A stretch of DNA of 64,000 nt from Acinetobacter nectaris CIP 110549 (GCF_000488215.1 NZ_KI530734.1:62001-126000), one strand, 5' to 3'; positions 41,192 through 51,669 are shown, numbered from the stretch's first letter. Program-made: numbers and translations. The notes: generated by a model from the sequence alone, not told the origin.

Positions 41192-42262
41192 ATGCAAAAA
41201 GATACAGTCCCATCACTCAAACATATTGTAATTCTTCTTATACTGCTCATTTTTATATATTTGAGTTTTTCTGTTCTTAAATATTTTATTTTTCCTATAT
41301 TATGGGCATTGATTATTGCCTACATGACTTGGCCACTATATACACTTATTCAACGTAAACTCGGTCACCAATATAAAATAATGAATGCGTCAATCATGCT
41401 TGTATTGTTTATGACTATTTTTGGTTTTCCCTTCCTTATTGCTTTATTTACACTACAAAAAGAAGCTCAAGTTTTATTTATTGAGGCACAACATACTTTA
41501 CAACTTGGTCAATTAGCTCTTCCTTCTTCTTTACAGCATATCCCTATTCTCAGCGAAATATTACAAAAGCTCGTATTGCAAATAAATACCAATCCGCATC
41601 TTTTTATTCAAAAAATTATGTCTTGGCTTCAAGCCCACTTAAATTATGGTGGCATCATTTTAAGTGAATTGAGCCAACGTGTTTTTTATTTATTTTGCAT
41701 GCTTATTTCACTGTTTTTTTTGTATAGGGATGGTGATAAGTTACGTGTGCAAAGTTATTCTATTTTAGAAAACTTACTTGGTGAACGTTCAAAACCTTAT
41801 CTAAAAACAATTGCACAAACAACACATGCTGTCATTTATGGCATTGGGTTTACTGCTTTTATCCAATCGCTTTTGGCTGGGCTCAGTTATATTTTTGTAG
41901 GTCTCCCCAATACCCTACTCATCACTTTACTCACATTTTTATTTGCCTTTGTTCCTCTAGGCACACCTATCTGCTACGGCAGTATCGCACTTTGGTTACT
42001 ATCACAAAACCAAGCAGTATCTGCACTGATTATATTTGTATGGGGTTGCTGTGTTGTAACACCCTCTAGCAATATTATTCGACCACTTTTTATTTCAAAA
42101 ACAACAAATATTCATTTCTTAATTATTATGTTTGGTGTGCTCGGTGGTGTCACAAGCTTTGGATTTATTGGTCTTATTCTTGGGCCTGTTATTCTTGCAA
42201 TTTTACTAGCTATTTGGAAAGAGTCCTTTGAGAGATCGAATCTAACCATACAAAATAAATAA
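41192..42262 (+). CDS. AI-2E-type permease (PerM/YdiK family)
   Basis: The 356-residue inner-membrane protein has about eight hydrophobic segments in the AI-2E/PerM pattern, with the C-terminal IGLILGPVILAILLAIW. Family members are called AI-2 exporters or perhaps pyruvate/ion carriers, but the substrate of most is unproven. It may share a transcript with the ParA gene upstream. No quorum-sensing genes are near. Confidence 0.88.
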   Translation: MQKDTVPSLKHIVILLILLIFIYLSFSVLKYFIFPILWALIIAYMTWPLYTLIQRKLGHQYKIMNASIMLVLFMTIFGFPFLIALFTLQKEAQVLFIEAQHTLQLGQLALPSSLQHIPILSEILQKLVLQINTNPHLFIQKIMSWLQAHLNYGGIILSELSQRVFYLFCMLISLFFLYRDGDKLRVQSYSILENLLGERSKPYLKTIAQTTHAVIYGIGFTAFIQSLLAGLSYIFVGLPNTLLITLLTFLFAFVPLGTPICYGSIALWLLSQNQAVSALIIFVWGCCVVTPSSNIIRPLFISKTTNIHFLIIMFGVLGGVTSFGFIGLILGPVILAILLAIWKESFERSNLTIQNK

Positions 42263-42461
42263 TCATAATTTACATTTTTCTACGTACTTATCACCCTTTA
42301 ATATCAATGAATACTCATAAATTCACTAGAATATAAAAGATTTACACCACTTCCAATAAGCAAAGTACTGTTTCAATATATGTAACAGTTTATCTTAATT
42401 TGGTCTGTTTAAATCTTAAATTCAACACGATAATCTAAGAATAAAATATAGGAGTAGAAAT

Positions 42462-43070
42462 ATGAAAGTTGCTATTATTGGTGCATCAGGTATGGCTGGT
42501 TCTCGCATTCTCAATGAGCTTGTTTCACGTGGAAATCAAGTCACTGCGATTGCAAGAAATGTCGATAAAGTTGAAAAAAATGATGCTGTAACAGCAAAAG
42601 CTGTAGATATTAAAGATCAAAAAGCACTGATTGAAGTTTTAAAAGGTCACGATGCTGTTATTAGCGCTGTACGTTTTGCAGACCTTGATGGTGAAGCACT
42701 CATTGATGCGGTAAGAGAATCTGGTGTAAAACGCTATCTTATTGTTGGTGGTGCAGGCAGTCTACTTTTACCAGATCAAACACGTCTGATTGACTCACCA
42801 AACTTTCCTCAGGAATACCGCAGTGAAGCAGAGCCGGGTTGTGTGTATCTAGACCAACTTAAACAAGTGCAAGACCTAGATTGGACATTTGTTTCCCCAT
42901 CTGCATTATTTCAACCTGGTGAACGTACTGGAAAGTTCCGTATAGCTAAAGATACGCTAATAAGTAATGAGCAAGGTAGTCAAATTTCTGCGGAAGATTA
43001 TGCAATTGCTTTTGTTGATGCTTTAGAGAAAAAACAATATATCCGCGAACGCTTTACTGTTGGCTACTAA
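42462..43070 (+). CDS. NAD(P)-binding oxidoreductase-like protein (NmrA/atypical SDR)
   Basis: The 202-residue protein has the Rossmann motif GASGMAGSRIL at residues 7-17 and a single nucleotide-binding domain of the NmrA/YwnB-like type. The Ser-Tyr-Lys triad of classical SDRs is not evident, so it may sense redox state rather than catalyse. AGGAG is 7 nt upstream of the ATG. A perfect hairpin follows the gene. Confidence 0.87.
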   Translation: MKVAIIGASGMAGSRILNELVSRGNQVTAIARNVDKVEKNDAVTAKAVDIKDQKALIEVLKGHDAVISAVRFADLDGEALIDAVRESGVKRYLIVGGAGSLLLPDQTRLIDSPNFPQEYRSEAEPGCVYLDQLKQVQDLDWTFVSPSALFQPGERTGKFRIAKDTLISNEQGSQISAEDYAIAFVDALEKKQYIRERFTVGY

Positions 43071-43078
43071 TTTCATTT

Positions 43079-43114
43079 AAAGATGCTGTACTTTTTAGAA
43101 AGTACAGCATCTTT
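43079..43114 (+). terminator. Long perfect hairpin, weak U-tract
   Basis: A 16-bp exact stem (43079-43094 with 43099-43114) has loop TTAG and a following CCTAAG; termination would be by stem alone. It could also protect the 3' end. Confidence 0.6.
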
Positions 43115-43216
43115 CCTAAGCATGTTTGATCTATTACAAAAAATAAAGTGATTCTCTTAAGCACTACATATTCCTCATTTAAGCTATTATTTTCAATATA
43201 TTACTTGTCATTATAA

Positions 43217-44434
43217 ATGAAGCTTAAAGCCATATATCGCACTCTTATTCCATCTGTATTTACCTGTATCAATCTACTTTCACCAACAAGCTCATTATTT
43301 GCAAAAGACCTTGTACTTCAAGAGCCTACAACGCCAAATAGTTGCGATGTACTCATGGCAAACAATACAGATGCAACACAAACTATTCAACAAGCCTTAA
43401 ACCATTGTGAAAAAGGAAAAGCAGTTTACTTAGCCCCAAATGGTGAACAGCATTTATTCACTAGTGGTCCTCTCTTTATACCATCTGACCGTAGCTTAGT
43501 AATTCAATCAGGCGTCACACTTAAAGCAATCAATCGTGCTGCTTCTTTTGATAAAGGTAAAGAAACATGTGGCACACTCGATCATCATGGCAGTGGCTGC
43601 CAACCATTCGTTACATTTGATCATGTTAAACATAGTGGATTATATGGCCCGGGAACAATTGATGGACAGGGAGGCATTCCACTCACTGATATACCAAGTA
43701 CAACATGGTGGTCATTGGCAACCGATGCAAAACAAGCGAAACTCAAACAAAATAATCCTCGGCTTATTCAAATGAATCATAGCCAAGATATTACCCTCTA
43801 TAATATTCATCTCATTAACTCCCCTAACTTTCATGTCGTATTTAAAGAAAGTGATGGCTTAACGGCTTGGGGGGTAAATATAAAAACGCCTGAAAATGCA
43901 CGAAATACAGATGGTATTGATCCGGGATCATCAAAAAATGTGATCGTTGCATATAGCCAAATTAGTACAGGCGATGACAATGTTGCAATTAAAGCCAATA
44001 CTGCACCCGCAGAAAATATGCTATTCATCCATAACTATTTCGGAACAGGACATGGTATGTCTATTGGAAGTGAAACCAATGGCGGCGTATTTAACATACG
44101 AGTCGATGACTTAACAATGGATCATACAACCAATGGGTTAAGAATTAAAAGTGATCAATCTGCTGCAGGTGAAGTTGCCAATATCTCATACAATCATGTG
44201 CACATGCATGATGTAAAATATCCTATTGTGATTGATACAGTCTATGAAAAGAAATCTGGTTATGATCAAGCCTATTGGCATGACTTAAATTACCATGACA
44301 TTTCCTCAGATACTCCCGGAAAGGTTATAATTAATGGTGTAAATGCACGTACACCCATAGAAATGAATATGTCTGCAATACAATTTACACCAGATACAAC
44401 ATGGAATGTAATTAATGCAAATATAGTCAAATAA
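43217..44434 (+). CDS. Glycoside hydrolase family 28 (polygalacturonase-like)
   Basis: The 405-residue secreted enzyme has a signal peptide (about 1-29, ending LFAKD) and a right-handed parallel beta-helix. The GH28 catalytic signature is complete: NTDG at 230-233, GDDN at 252-255, GHG at 278-280 and RIK at 309-311. Family activity is hydrolysis of polygalacturonic acid (pectin) or related polymers. A cysteine pair near 118 and 128 (ETCGTLDHHGSGC) may form a disulfide. No pectin uptake or metabolism genes are beside it, and no clear ribosome binding site is seen. Confidence 0.9.
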   Translation: MKLKAIYRTLIPSVFTCINLLSPTSSLFAKDLVLQEPTTPNSCDVLMANNTDATQTIQQALNHCEKGKAVYLAPNGEQHLFTSGPLFIPSDRSLVIQSGVTLKAINRAASFDKGKETCGTLDHHGSGCQPFVTFDHVKHSGLYGPGTIDGQGGIPLTDIPSTTWWSLATDAKQAKLKQNNPRLIQMNHSQDITLYNIHLINSPNFHVVFKESDGLTAWGVNIKTPENARNTDGIDPGSSKNVIVAYSQISTGDDNVAIKANTAPAENMLFIHNYFGTGHGMSIGSETNGGVFNIRVDDLTMDHTTNGLRIKSDQSAAGEVANISYNHVHMHDVKYPIVIDTVYEKKSGYDQAYWHDLNYHDISSDTPGKVIINGVNARTPIEMNMSAIQFTPDTTWNVINANIVK

Positions 44435-44520
44435 ACTGATGCTTCTTTAGACGTTAAAAGATTTGACAGCACATTAAAAAAAGAACAATCTTTAGAAAAA
44501 CTAAAGGTGTTTTAACGTCT

Positions 44521-46680
44521 GTGAGCAGCTTTCTAGAGAAATTAAATCAGTATAAATCGAATGTACTTTTCATTTATTGCCTACAAATTTTTATTGTGTT
44601 TTCAGGCACACTACTCGGTTTATACTATATAGGCTATAACGAATATATTGTGCCTGTCACCCTTGGCGCAATTGCGGCTGCACTGACCGACTTTGATGAT
44701 CGGCTTAGCATTAGGCTTCGTAACTTACTCTATGTGTGTATCTTATTTTTTATTACCAGTAGTATTTTAGAGTTTCTTGCACCCTACCCCTTATTTTTTA
44801 TTCTCTATCTTTCACTTTCTAGTGGCTTTCTTATTTTGCTTGGAAGCTTAGGGCAACGCTACGCTGTCATTTCCTTTGGTACAATTCTACTTTCTATTTA
44901 TACAATGTTCGGTTTAGATGACCATGCCATTTGGTATTTTCAACCCACATGCTTTGTCTTTGGTGCACTTTGGTATGGCGTCACCTCCATTATATTCTAC
45001 TTATTAAAACCCACACTTTTTGTTCAAGATAGCTTAGCAACAACCTTTCTTTCCATTTCAGATCTTCTCACCCATAAATCTAAACTCTTTGACCCAGACA
45101 ATAATAAAGAACAGATTCACAATCTTCTTTTAACCCTTTCAATTAAAAATGCAAACCTTGTTCAGCATCTAGATACAACTAAAAGTGCACTTTTGACACG
45201 GCTTAAAGCATCACGTGCAAATAAAAACACCCTAAGATGGCTGCACCTCCATTTTTTTGCACAAGATATTCATGAACAAGCTGCATCAAACTACTTAAAC
45301 TACGAACGTATTGGTACAAACTTTAGCCGTAGTGACCTTATTTTTAGAATACAAAAAACTGTTCAACTTACATCTCAAGCATGTACAGATCTTGCACAAT
45401 CTATTTTGCAGCACACTGCATATAAAGTAAAAGAAGAACATACTATTGCACTTTCTCAACTAGAAAGTTCCATGCATGATTGGATTGAAGAGAACCCGAA
45501 TAACCGCGAAGTAAAAAATTTATGCCTTATTCTCAACAATTTAAAAAATATTTATGAACAGCTCTTTCAGCTTACACTTACACAGCAGGTAGAAAACCCA
45601 CCCGCTATTCATAATATAACCGCAGATAATACAAACCTCTTAGACAATGACATTCAAGATTGGGGAGATCTTGTTCTAAAGTTTAGACAACACCTTACAC
45701 CTCAGTCTGCCTTATTCCGCCATGCAGTACGCATTGCTTTTGTTTTTTGTGTAGGTTACAGCATTTCACTTTTTCCATTTTCTAAGAATGGTTATTGGAT
45801 ACTTTTAACAAGTCTTTTCGTTTGCCAAGTCAGTTATTTTGCAACAAAAAGTCGCCTAAAAATGCGAACATTGGGTACTATTTCAGGCGTTATTATTGGT
45901 GTTCCTATCCTGTATTTTATACAAAATACAGAAAGCCAGCTTATGCTCACAGTCATTTGTGCAGTGCTATTTTTCTATTTGCGTGTCAAGAAATATGCCA
46001 TGGCAACACTTATGGCAACACTCATGGTCTTACTTATTTTTAGTCTAAAAGGCTCTGCATACGATATTATTTTGCCTAGAATTATAGATACATTGCTTGG
46101 CTGTTTTATTGCTTGGTTTGCTGTGAGTTTTATTTGGCCTGATTGGCAATGTCGTAATATTTCTAAAAATATTATTAATAGTGACATTGCAACACTCGAC
46201 TACTTCGATGAAATTAGCTACCAATATGAATATGGTCGTGATAATGGCATGAGCTACCGTACCGCACGGCGTTTTGCGCATAACAGGCAGACTGAGCTTG
46301 CAAATATGATTTCAAGTTTAAGTACCGAACCGAACCCTAACAAAACACTCATTCATGATGCCTTTCGTTATCTTATTTTAAGCCATAGTCAACTCAGCTA
46401 TATTTCTGCACTCGGTGCACACCGTCATACTGTCGATGATGAAAAGATTCTGTCGCTCATGCAATGGTGTGGTCAAATACTTCGAGAAGTTTTAATTAAG
46501 CAATATCCGCTATCTCAGCAAAATATTGAAGCAAAAATTTTAGAAATTGAAGAACTATCGTCTCAAGCAAATTTATCTGCACAGCTTCAACTCACACTCA
46601 AACAAATTTCCTTACTTATTGAAATGCTACCTGAAATTAGCACACTAAAACAGACACTTCTTGCACAAGAGATAAAATAA
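44521..46680 (+). CDS. YccS/FUSC-family inner-membrane protein
   Basis: The 719-residue protein has the double layout of the YccS/YhfK/FUSC family: an N-terminal six-segment membrane domain (about 20-165), a soluble helical region (about 180-390), a second membrane block (about 405-545; FCVGYSISLFPFSKNGYW) and a C-terminal soluble tail. The family is related to aromatic acid and fusaric acid efflux (AaeB) but most YccS members have no known substrate. The start is GTG at 44521 with AAAGGTG about 9 nt upstream. A terminator shared with the convergent efflux pump gene follows. Confidence 0.87.
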   Translation: MSSFLEKLNQYKSNVLFIYCLQIFIVFSGTLLGLYYIGYNEYIVPVTLGAIAAALTDFDDRLSIRLRNLLYVCILFFITSSILEFLAPYPLFFILYLSLSSGFLILLGSLGQRYAVISFGTILLSIYTMFGLDDHAIWYFQPTCFVFGALWYGVTSIIFYLLKPTLFVQDSLATTFLSISDLLTHKSKLFDPDNNKEQIHNLLLTLSIKNANLVQHLDTTKSALLTRLKASRANKNTLRWLHLHFFAQDIHEQAASNYLNYERIGTNFSRSDLIFRIQKTVQLTSQACTDLAQSILQHTAYKVKEEHTIALSQLESSMHDWIEENPNNREVKNLCLILNNLKNIYEQLFQLTLTQQVENPPAIHNITADNTNLLDNDIQDWGDLVLKFRQHLTPQSALFRHAVRIAFVFCVGYSISLFPFSKNGYWILLTSLFVCQVSYFATKSRLKMRTLGTISGVIIGVPILYFIQNTESQLMLTVICAVLFFYLRVKKYAMATLMATLMVLLIFSLKGSAYDIILPRIIDTLLGCFIAWFAVSFIWPDWQCRNISKNIINSDIATLDYFDEISYQYEYGRDNGMSYRTARRFAHNRQTELANMISSLSTEPNPNKTLIHDAFRYLILSHSQLSYISALGAHRHTVDDEKILSLMQWCGQILREVLIKQYPLSQQNIEAKILEIEELSSQANLSAQLQLTLKQISLLIEMLPEISTLKQTLLAQEIK

Positions 46681-46708
46681 AAGGGAGTTCTAAGACTCCC
46701 TTTTATTT
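46675..46708. terminator. Bidirectional terminator
   Basis: Stem AAATAAAAGGGAGT (46675-46688)/ACTCCCTTTTATTT (46695-46708) lies between convergent genes and works both ways. Confidence 0.85.
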
Positions 46709-46727
46709 AGCATTGTATGATGATTAT

Positions 46728-47966
46728 TTATGCTTGCTCTTTGGCTTCGGCCTCTGCTCTTAAACGCATACCTTTAAGCAAAGCACGGCGTGGGAACGTA
46801 AACCAAATTAATATAATTAAAATACTTGCAAGTAAATAAGCCGCCATATGGAAGTGACTATATAGCTCACGGACAATTTCAATCCCTGTAAAGAAGCAAA
46901 GCATATTTAAAATAGACATTGCTGCTGCAACGGTTCCTTTTGGCATATCTGACGAAGAAAATGCAAAACGGAAAACCACAGATACTGCAATCCCTTCCCC
47001 AAAACTTACAAGTGTTAAACCTATTAAAAGGAAAGGTAATGTGAGCGATGGAACAACAAGCCCCAATGCAGCAATCACTGCCCCTGCAAGCATAATTGGA
47101 AAACCAGCAAGAATGGTTTTACCTAGTGGGTAACGATCGACAACTTTAATTAAAACAATGTTACCTAGAATCAAACCACCAAAAATAGGAATTTGAAATA
47201 GGCCATATTGTAGACTCGATAAACCAAGCTCATTCACCAACATGACAGGAGAGATGGATATCCATAACATCAATGGTAAAACAACCAATGGTAAAGCAAT
47301 GGCTAGACTTAAAAAGTGGCTATCGGCATACACTTTTTTAAAGTCACCAAACAAATCGCTCATTGGTTTTTTTTCAACAGGTGGCTTCACTTCAGGCATA
47401 TATGCCTTAAGACCAAACCAGCTTACCAATGACATCAATGCAATAAAGATAAAGCCCCAATGCCATGAAATATGATCAATGAGGAATGCACCGAAAACAG
47501 GTCCCAACAAAGGTGCAAGCAATGAAATATTGGTCATTAGCGCCATGACTTTCACCGCATCACGCTCTTCAAATGACTCTTGTACCGCCGCATAACCTAC
47601 TGCTGAAACAATGGTCAACCCAGAACCTTGCAAGAAACGCAAAATAAGGAATTGATACATATTTTGGGTGACTAAAATTACAAGACAGCAGACAGTAAAG
47701 AATAATACGCCTGCCAGTAATACTTTTTTACGGCCATAACGGTCTGACAAAGGGCCAAAAAGCCATGCAACCCCTGCACCACCCAATAAATAGAATGACA
47801 TTGCAGAAGGAGCCCATGTTGGACTCACGCCAAAATACTGCGTAATTGGCAACATCGCAGGCTGAATTAAATCATTACAAATGTAAGTCGCCAATTCAAA
47901 CAGAACAAGCGCGAGAGGGAACATTAACGTCGCAAGACCTAATGTTTTTGCTTGAGTATTTTGCAT
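46728..47966 (-). CDS. craA: MFS drug exporter, CraA/MdfA family
   Basis: The 412-residue, twelve-segment major facilitator protein matches E. coli MdfA and Acinetobacter CraA, exporters of chloramphenicol and other drugs driven by protons. The acidic residues of the first helix are kept (LFELATYICNDLIQP; the MdfA Glu26 and Asp34 positions), as are GPLSDRYGRKKVLLAG (motif A) and ALMTNISLLAPLLGPVFG. The symbol rests on family resemblance only, and drug specificity is not provable here. It is single and divergent from pepP, and the promoter lies in the 354-bp gap. Confidence 0.85.
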   Translation of the reverse strand: MQNTQAKTLGLATLMFPLALVLFELATYICNDLIQPAMLPITQYFGVSPTWAPSAMSFYLLGGAGVAWLFGPLSDRYGRKKVLLAGVLFFTVCCLVILVTQNMYQFLILRFLQGSGLTIVSAVGYAAVQESFEERDAVKVMALMTNISLLAPLLGPVFGAFLIDHISWHWGFIFIALMSLVSWFGLKAYMPEVKPPVEKKPMSDLFGDFKKVYADSHFLSLAIALPLVVLPLMLWISISPVMLVNELGLSSLQYGLFQIPIFGGLILGNIVLIKVVDRYPLGKTILAGFPIMLAGAVIAALGLVVPSLTLPFLLIGLTLVSFGEGIAVSVVFRFAFSSSDMPKGTVAAAMSILNMLCFFTGIEIVRELYSHFHMAAYLLASILIILIWFTFPRRALLKGMRLRAEAEAKEQA

Positions 47967-48320
47967 TTTTTTCTAAAAAATAACGAGGTACAGCAAGAGC
48001 ATCTTAAAACTGTCAGAGGGTGCCATTTGCTGAACGAGAGACTATGGGAATTCACAAATTACGTATACAGCACCAACTGATTGGAAATAAATGCGGCATT
48101 GAATTTGCTTTCATGTATATGAACTAAACAGTGACATTTTTTGATCAATTCAAGGAGCGCAACATTAGCATATTTTTATATAAAGGTCGAATCGCTATAA
48201 CTACCCTAACCTTAGAGTTCAACCCAATTTTAATATTCTAAAGCATACGATTGAGATCAAAATCGTAAGATCACTAAGTGTTATATTATTTATTATTTTA
48301 CAAATAAAGGCTGATGCTTT
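47967..48320. other. Intergenic gap between craA-like and aminopeptidase genes
   Basis: The 354 bp carry no convincing gene. A dyad, TACGATT (48246-48252)/AATCGTA (48261-48267), lies about 55 bp before the aminopeptidase start. No regulator of the efflux pump is next to it. Confidence 0.4.
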
Positions 48321-50126
48321 ATGCAAGATATGTCGATACAAGAGAAATTAAAACAACTGCGTCAGCAAATGCAGACACATCATATTCATGCCTATATCAT
48401 TCCAAGTGCAGACCCACATATGTCTGAATATCTGCCTGAATATTGGCAAACTCGTGTATGGTTGTCGGGCTTTACAGGCTCCGTCGGTACATTGGTCGTT
48501 ACCGAAAATGAAGCAGGTCTATGGGTAGATGGGCGCTATTGGGTACAAGCAGAGCAACAACTTCGTCATACAGAAATAAAATTACAAAAATTGAATGCAG
48601 ACCCTGCCTCTACACATATTTCATGGCTTGCCAAACACCTAAATCCAAATGATATTGTCGCAACAGATGGAAAGACCCTTTCAATCTCACAATACCAACA
48701 ACTTTCAGCAGCATTGAGTAAAAAAAATATTGCTTGCGAAACGACAAAAGATTTTATTTCACCACTTTGGAAAAACCGTCCTGCACTGCCTAAACAACCT
48801 ATGTATGAAATGCAAGCAGGCTTAAACCACCTCACTCGTTTAGAAAAAATACAACAAGTGAGCCAATATCTTTCAACTGAACATATAGATGGACACTTCA
48901 TTTCTAGCCTAGACGATATTGCTTGGTTACTTAACTGTCGTGGTGAAGATGTCGAATATAACCCTATTTTTCTCGCCCATATGTATATTTCTAAAGAGGG
49001 TGAGACCACTTTATTTATTTATGAAGAAAAAATACCACACGAACTTAAACAAGCGCTTTTAAAAGATAAAATTGAGATTTTACCGTATGAAAACAGTGCA
49101 AAATTTCTTGCACAAATTACAGATAAAACACTTCTACTCGACCCCAACAAAGTCTCGATTTACCATGCAAATGCATTACCTCAAGCAACAGAAATTGTAA
49201 AAAACCTTAACCCAACAACACGCTTTAAGGCAGTCAAGTCACCAAGTGAAATTCAGCATATTCAAAATGCGATGCTCAAAGATGGTATTGCCTTATGCCA
49301 TTTTTTCAGTTGGCTTGAGCATGCGGTTCAAAATCAGGAAGTTATTTCTGAACTCACGATAGATGAGAAAATTACTGCTTATCGTGCAGAACAAGATGGT
49401 TTTCTTGGGCCAAGCTTTGCCACTATTGCAGGATTTAATGCCAATGGGGCACTGCCACACTATAGAGCCACGAAAGAACAGTTTTCTTATATTCAAGGCA
49501 ATGGATTACTCTTAATTGATTCAGGTGGACAATACATTGATGGCACAACAGACATTACCCGTGTTATTCCAATTGGCACACCAACAGATGAACAAAAGCA
49601 TGACTACACACTTGTTTTAAAAAGCCACATTGCACTTGCACAAGCGATTTTCCCTATTGGTTTACCCGCACCACTATTAGACAGCATTGCACGACAACCC
49701 CTTTGGCAAGAAAGCTTAAACTTTAGACATGGTACAGGGCACGGCGTTGGCTTTGCACTCAATGTGCATGAAGGACCTCATAGCATTTCTTACTATGCAC
49801 CTGTAAATAAAAATACCGCGATGCTTGAAGGAATGATTACTTCCAATGAGCCGGGTCTATATAGAGAGGGACAATGGGGTATTCGTATCGAAAACCTTAT
49901 TGTAAATGAGGTTGTTCCACATGAAACACAAGAATATGGTGAATTTTTATGTTTTAAAAATCTTACACTTTGTCCAATTAGTACTGCATGCATTCAGCAA
50001 AATCTTTTAACAGATCAAGAAAAACAATGGCTCAATAGATACCATGAGCAAGTTCAAAATACGTTACTCCCTCACCTCACAGGAGAGGCAAAAAACTGGC
50101 TGATTCAACATACAAAAGCCATTTAA
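48321..50126 (+). CDS. M24-family Xaa-Pro aminopeptidase
   Basis: The 601-residue protein has three parts: two creatinase-like N-terminal domains and the M24 pita-bread catalytic domain (about 310-540). Metal ligands seen are Asp400 and Asp411 (LIDSGGQYIDGTTDIT, 11 apart as in PepP), His in HGTGHGVG, Glu in SNEPGLY and Glu in GIRIENL. It removes amino acids before proline. Length is that of the large eukaryotic-like aminopeptidase P (about 600) rather than E. coli PepP (about 440). ATG at 48321 is chosen over 48330 by AAAGG spacing. Confidence 0.92.
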   Translation: MQDMSIQEKLKQLRQQMQTHHIHAYIIPSADPHMSEYLPEYWQTRVWLSGFTGSVGTLVVTENEAGLWVDGRYWVQAEQQLRHTEIKLQKLNADPASTHISWLAKHLNPNDIVATDGKTLSISQYQQLSAALSKKNIACETTKDFISPLWKNRPALPKQPMYEMQAGLNHLTRLEKIQQVSQYLSTEHIDGHFISSLDDIAWLLNCRGEDVEYNPIFLAHMYISKEGETTLFIYEEKIPHELKQALLKDKIEILPYENSAKFLAQITDKTLLLDPNKVSIYHANALPQATEIVKNLNPTTRFKAVKSPSEIQHIQNAMLKDGIALCHFFSWLEHAVQNQEVISELTIDEKITAYRAEQDGFLGPSFATIAGFNANGALPHYRATKEQFSYIQGNGLLLIDSGGQYIDGTTDITRVIPIGTPTDEQKHDYTLVLKSHIALAQAIFPIGLPAPLLDSIARQPLWQESLNFRHGTGHGVGFALNVHEGPHSISYYAPVNKNTAMLEGMITSNEPGLYREGQWGIRIENLIVNEVVPHETQEYGEFLCFKNLTLCPISTACIQQNLLTDQEKQWLNRYHEQVQNTLLPHLTGEAKNWLIQHTKAI

Positions 50127-50131
50127 AACAT

Positions 50132-50165
50132 AAAAAAGAGCGATATCATATCGCTCTTTTTTATT
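50132..50165. terminator. Terminator after the aminopeptidase gene
   Basis: A perfect 14-bp stem of A6-GAGCGATA (50132-50145) and its complement (50149-50162) has a TCA loop. It lies between convergent genes. Confidence 0.85.
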
Positions 50166-50174
50166 TAGATTCGG

Positions 50175-51581
50175 TTAGTCAAATAACTTACCCGGATTCA
50201 TAATTGAGTTTGGATCAAAAACTTTTTTCAATACTTTCATATATTCAATTTCTTCTGCACTTCTCGTCATCGCAAGATAAGGCTTCTTCGTCATACCTAC
50301 GCCATGCTCTGCTGAAATTGAACCATCGTACTTCTGAACTGTATTAAACACATGTTCATTGACCACTTTGCATTTTGCAAAGAAGTCATCTTTATCTAAA
50401 TTTTCAGGCTTTAGAATATTTAAGTGTAAGTTACCATCACCAATATGCCCAAACCAACAAATCTCAAAATCTGGATAGTTCTGCTCTACAATTTCTTCAA
50501 TTTCTTTAATAAATGCAGGTACATGCGTAATTAACACAGAAATATCATTTTTGTATGGTGTAAATGGTGCAATAGACTCTGAAATATCTTCACGCAAACG
50601 CCATAAACTTTCAACTTGGTCTAGGCTTTGACTCAGAACACCATCAAGTACCCAACCTTCTTCCATGCAATGCTCAAAAATTTCCATTGCTGCATCCATA
50701 ATTGGCTCATATGGTGCTTCAAACTCTAGCAACACATAATATGGACACTCTGTATCGAATGGGCGTTGTACATGACCATGGTCAAGTACTTTTTGCATTG
50801 CAACCTCACCAAAGAATTCAAATGCTGTTAAATCAATTTTACTTTGGAATGCATGTAAAATTGGCATCACTGCATCGAAATCAGGTACACCAAGCACCAT
50901 CACCTGTAGGTCATGTGGCTTACGCTCTAGCTTAATTTCAGCTTCAGTCACAATACCTAAAGTACCTTCACTACCAATAAATAAGTGTTGTAATGCATAG
51001 CCTGTTGCATTTTTTATCATGCCTTTATTCAAGCGTAATACATCACCTTTGCCTGTCACAACCGTTAAGCCCAACACCCAGTTGCGTGTCATGCCATACT
51101 TAATGACTTTAATACCACCCGCATTGGTTGCAATATTGCCACCCATTTGGCTTGAACCCGCAGATGCAAAATCGACAGGATAGTACATATCTTTAGATTC
51201 AGCATATTCTTGAAGTTGCTCAGTCACTACACCTGCTTGAATACGAACCATACGGTCTGCTGGGAAGAAATCTAAAATTTGGCTCATCTTATCTAAGCTA
51301 ACAACGATTTCACCATTACTTGCAACTGCCCCTGCAGATAACCCTGTACGACCACCCGATGGCGTAATTGCAATTTGATTTGCATTGGCAAACTGAACAA
51401 TTTGCTGTACCTGTTCTGTAGATGAAGGAAAAACAATAACGGATGGATTCGGTTCAAAATGTTTGGTGTAATCTTTACCCCAATTTTCTAAACTACTGGC
51501 ATCTGTTTTCACTCGACTTTCACCGACAATTTCGGTCAATTGAGCTAATAATTGTGGCGATAACTGTGCTGCAATACTCAT
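50175..51581 (-). CDS. FAD-linked dehydrogenase, probably D-2-hydroxyglutarate dehydrogenase
   Basis: The 468-residue FAD-binding oxidase of the GlcD/LDH-D type has an N-terminal FAD-binding domain (SGGRTGLSAGAVAS and SAGSSQMGGNIATNAGG) and a C-terminal FAD_oxidase_C domain with WFGHIGDGNLHLN and AEHGVGMTKKPYL. The divergent serA neighbour matches the arrangement in Pseudomonas, where D-2-hydroxyglutarate dehydrogenase recycles the by-product of SerA. D-lactate oxidation is the alternative. Ends convergently with the aminopeptidase gene. Confidence 0.85.
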   Translation of the reverse strand: MSIAAQLSPQLLAQLTEIVGESRVKTDASSLENWGKDYTKHFEPNPSVIVFPSSTEQVQQIVQFANANQIAITPSGGRTGLSAGAVASNGEIVVSLDKMSQILDFFPADRMVRIQAGVVTEQLQEYAESKDMYYPVDFASAGSSQMGGNIATNAGGIKVIKYGMTRNWVLGLTVVTGKGDVLRLNKGMIKNATGYALQHLFIGSEGTLGIVTEAEIKLERKPHDLQVMVLGVPDFDAVMPILHAFQSKIDLTAFEFFGEVAMQKVLDHGHVQRPFDTECPYYVLLEFEAPYEPIMDAAMEIFEHCMEEGWVLDGVLSQSLDQVESLWRLREDISESIAPFTPYKNDISVLITHVPAFIKEIEEIVEQNYPDFEICWFGHIGDGNLHLNILKPENLDKDDFFAKCKVVNEHVFNTVQKYDGSISAEHGVGMTKKPYLAMTRSAEEIEYMKVLKKVFDPNSIMNPGKLFD

Positions 51582-51669
51582 CTTGGCAAACCTAGCAAGA
51601 AATAAACAAGTTGTTGATCATTATGTTATCATACTGAAACCAATATTTGGCCTTTGTAGCGGAGCCGTA

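Noticed and set aside
51583..51669. N-terminal extension of serA
   Set aside because: The ATG at 51670 has a good ribosome binding site and matches the family start.
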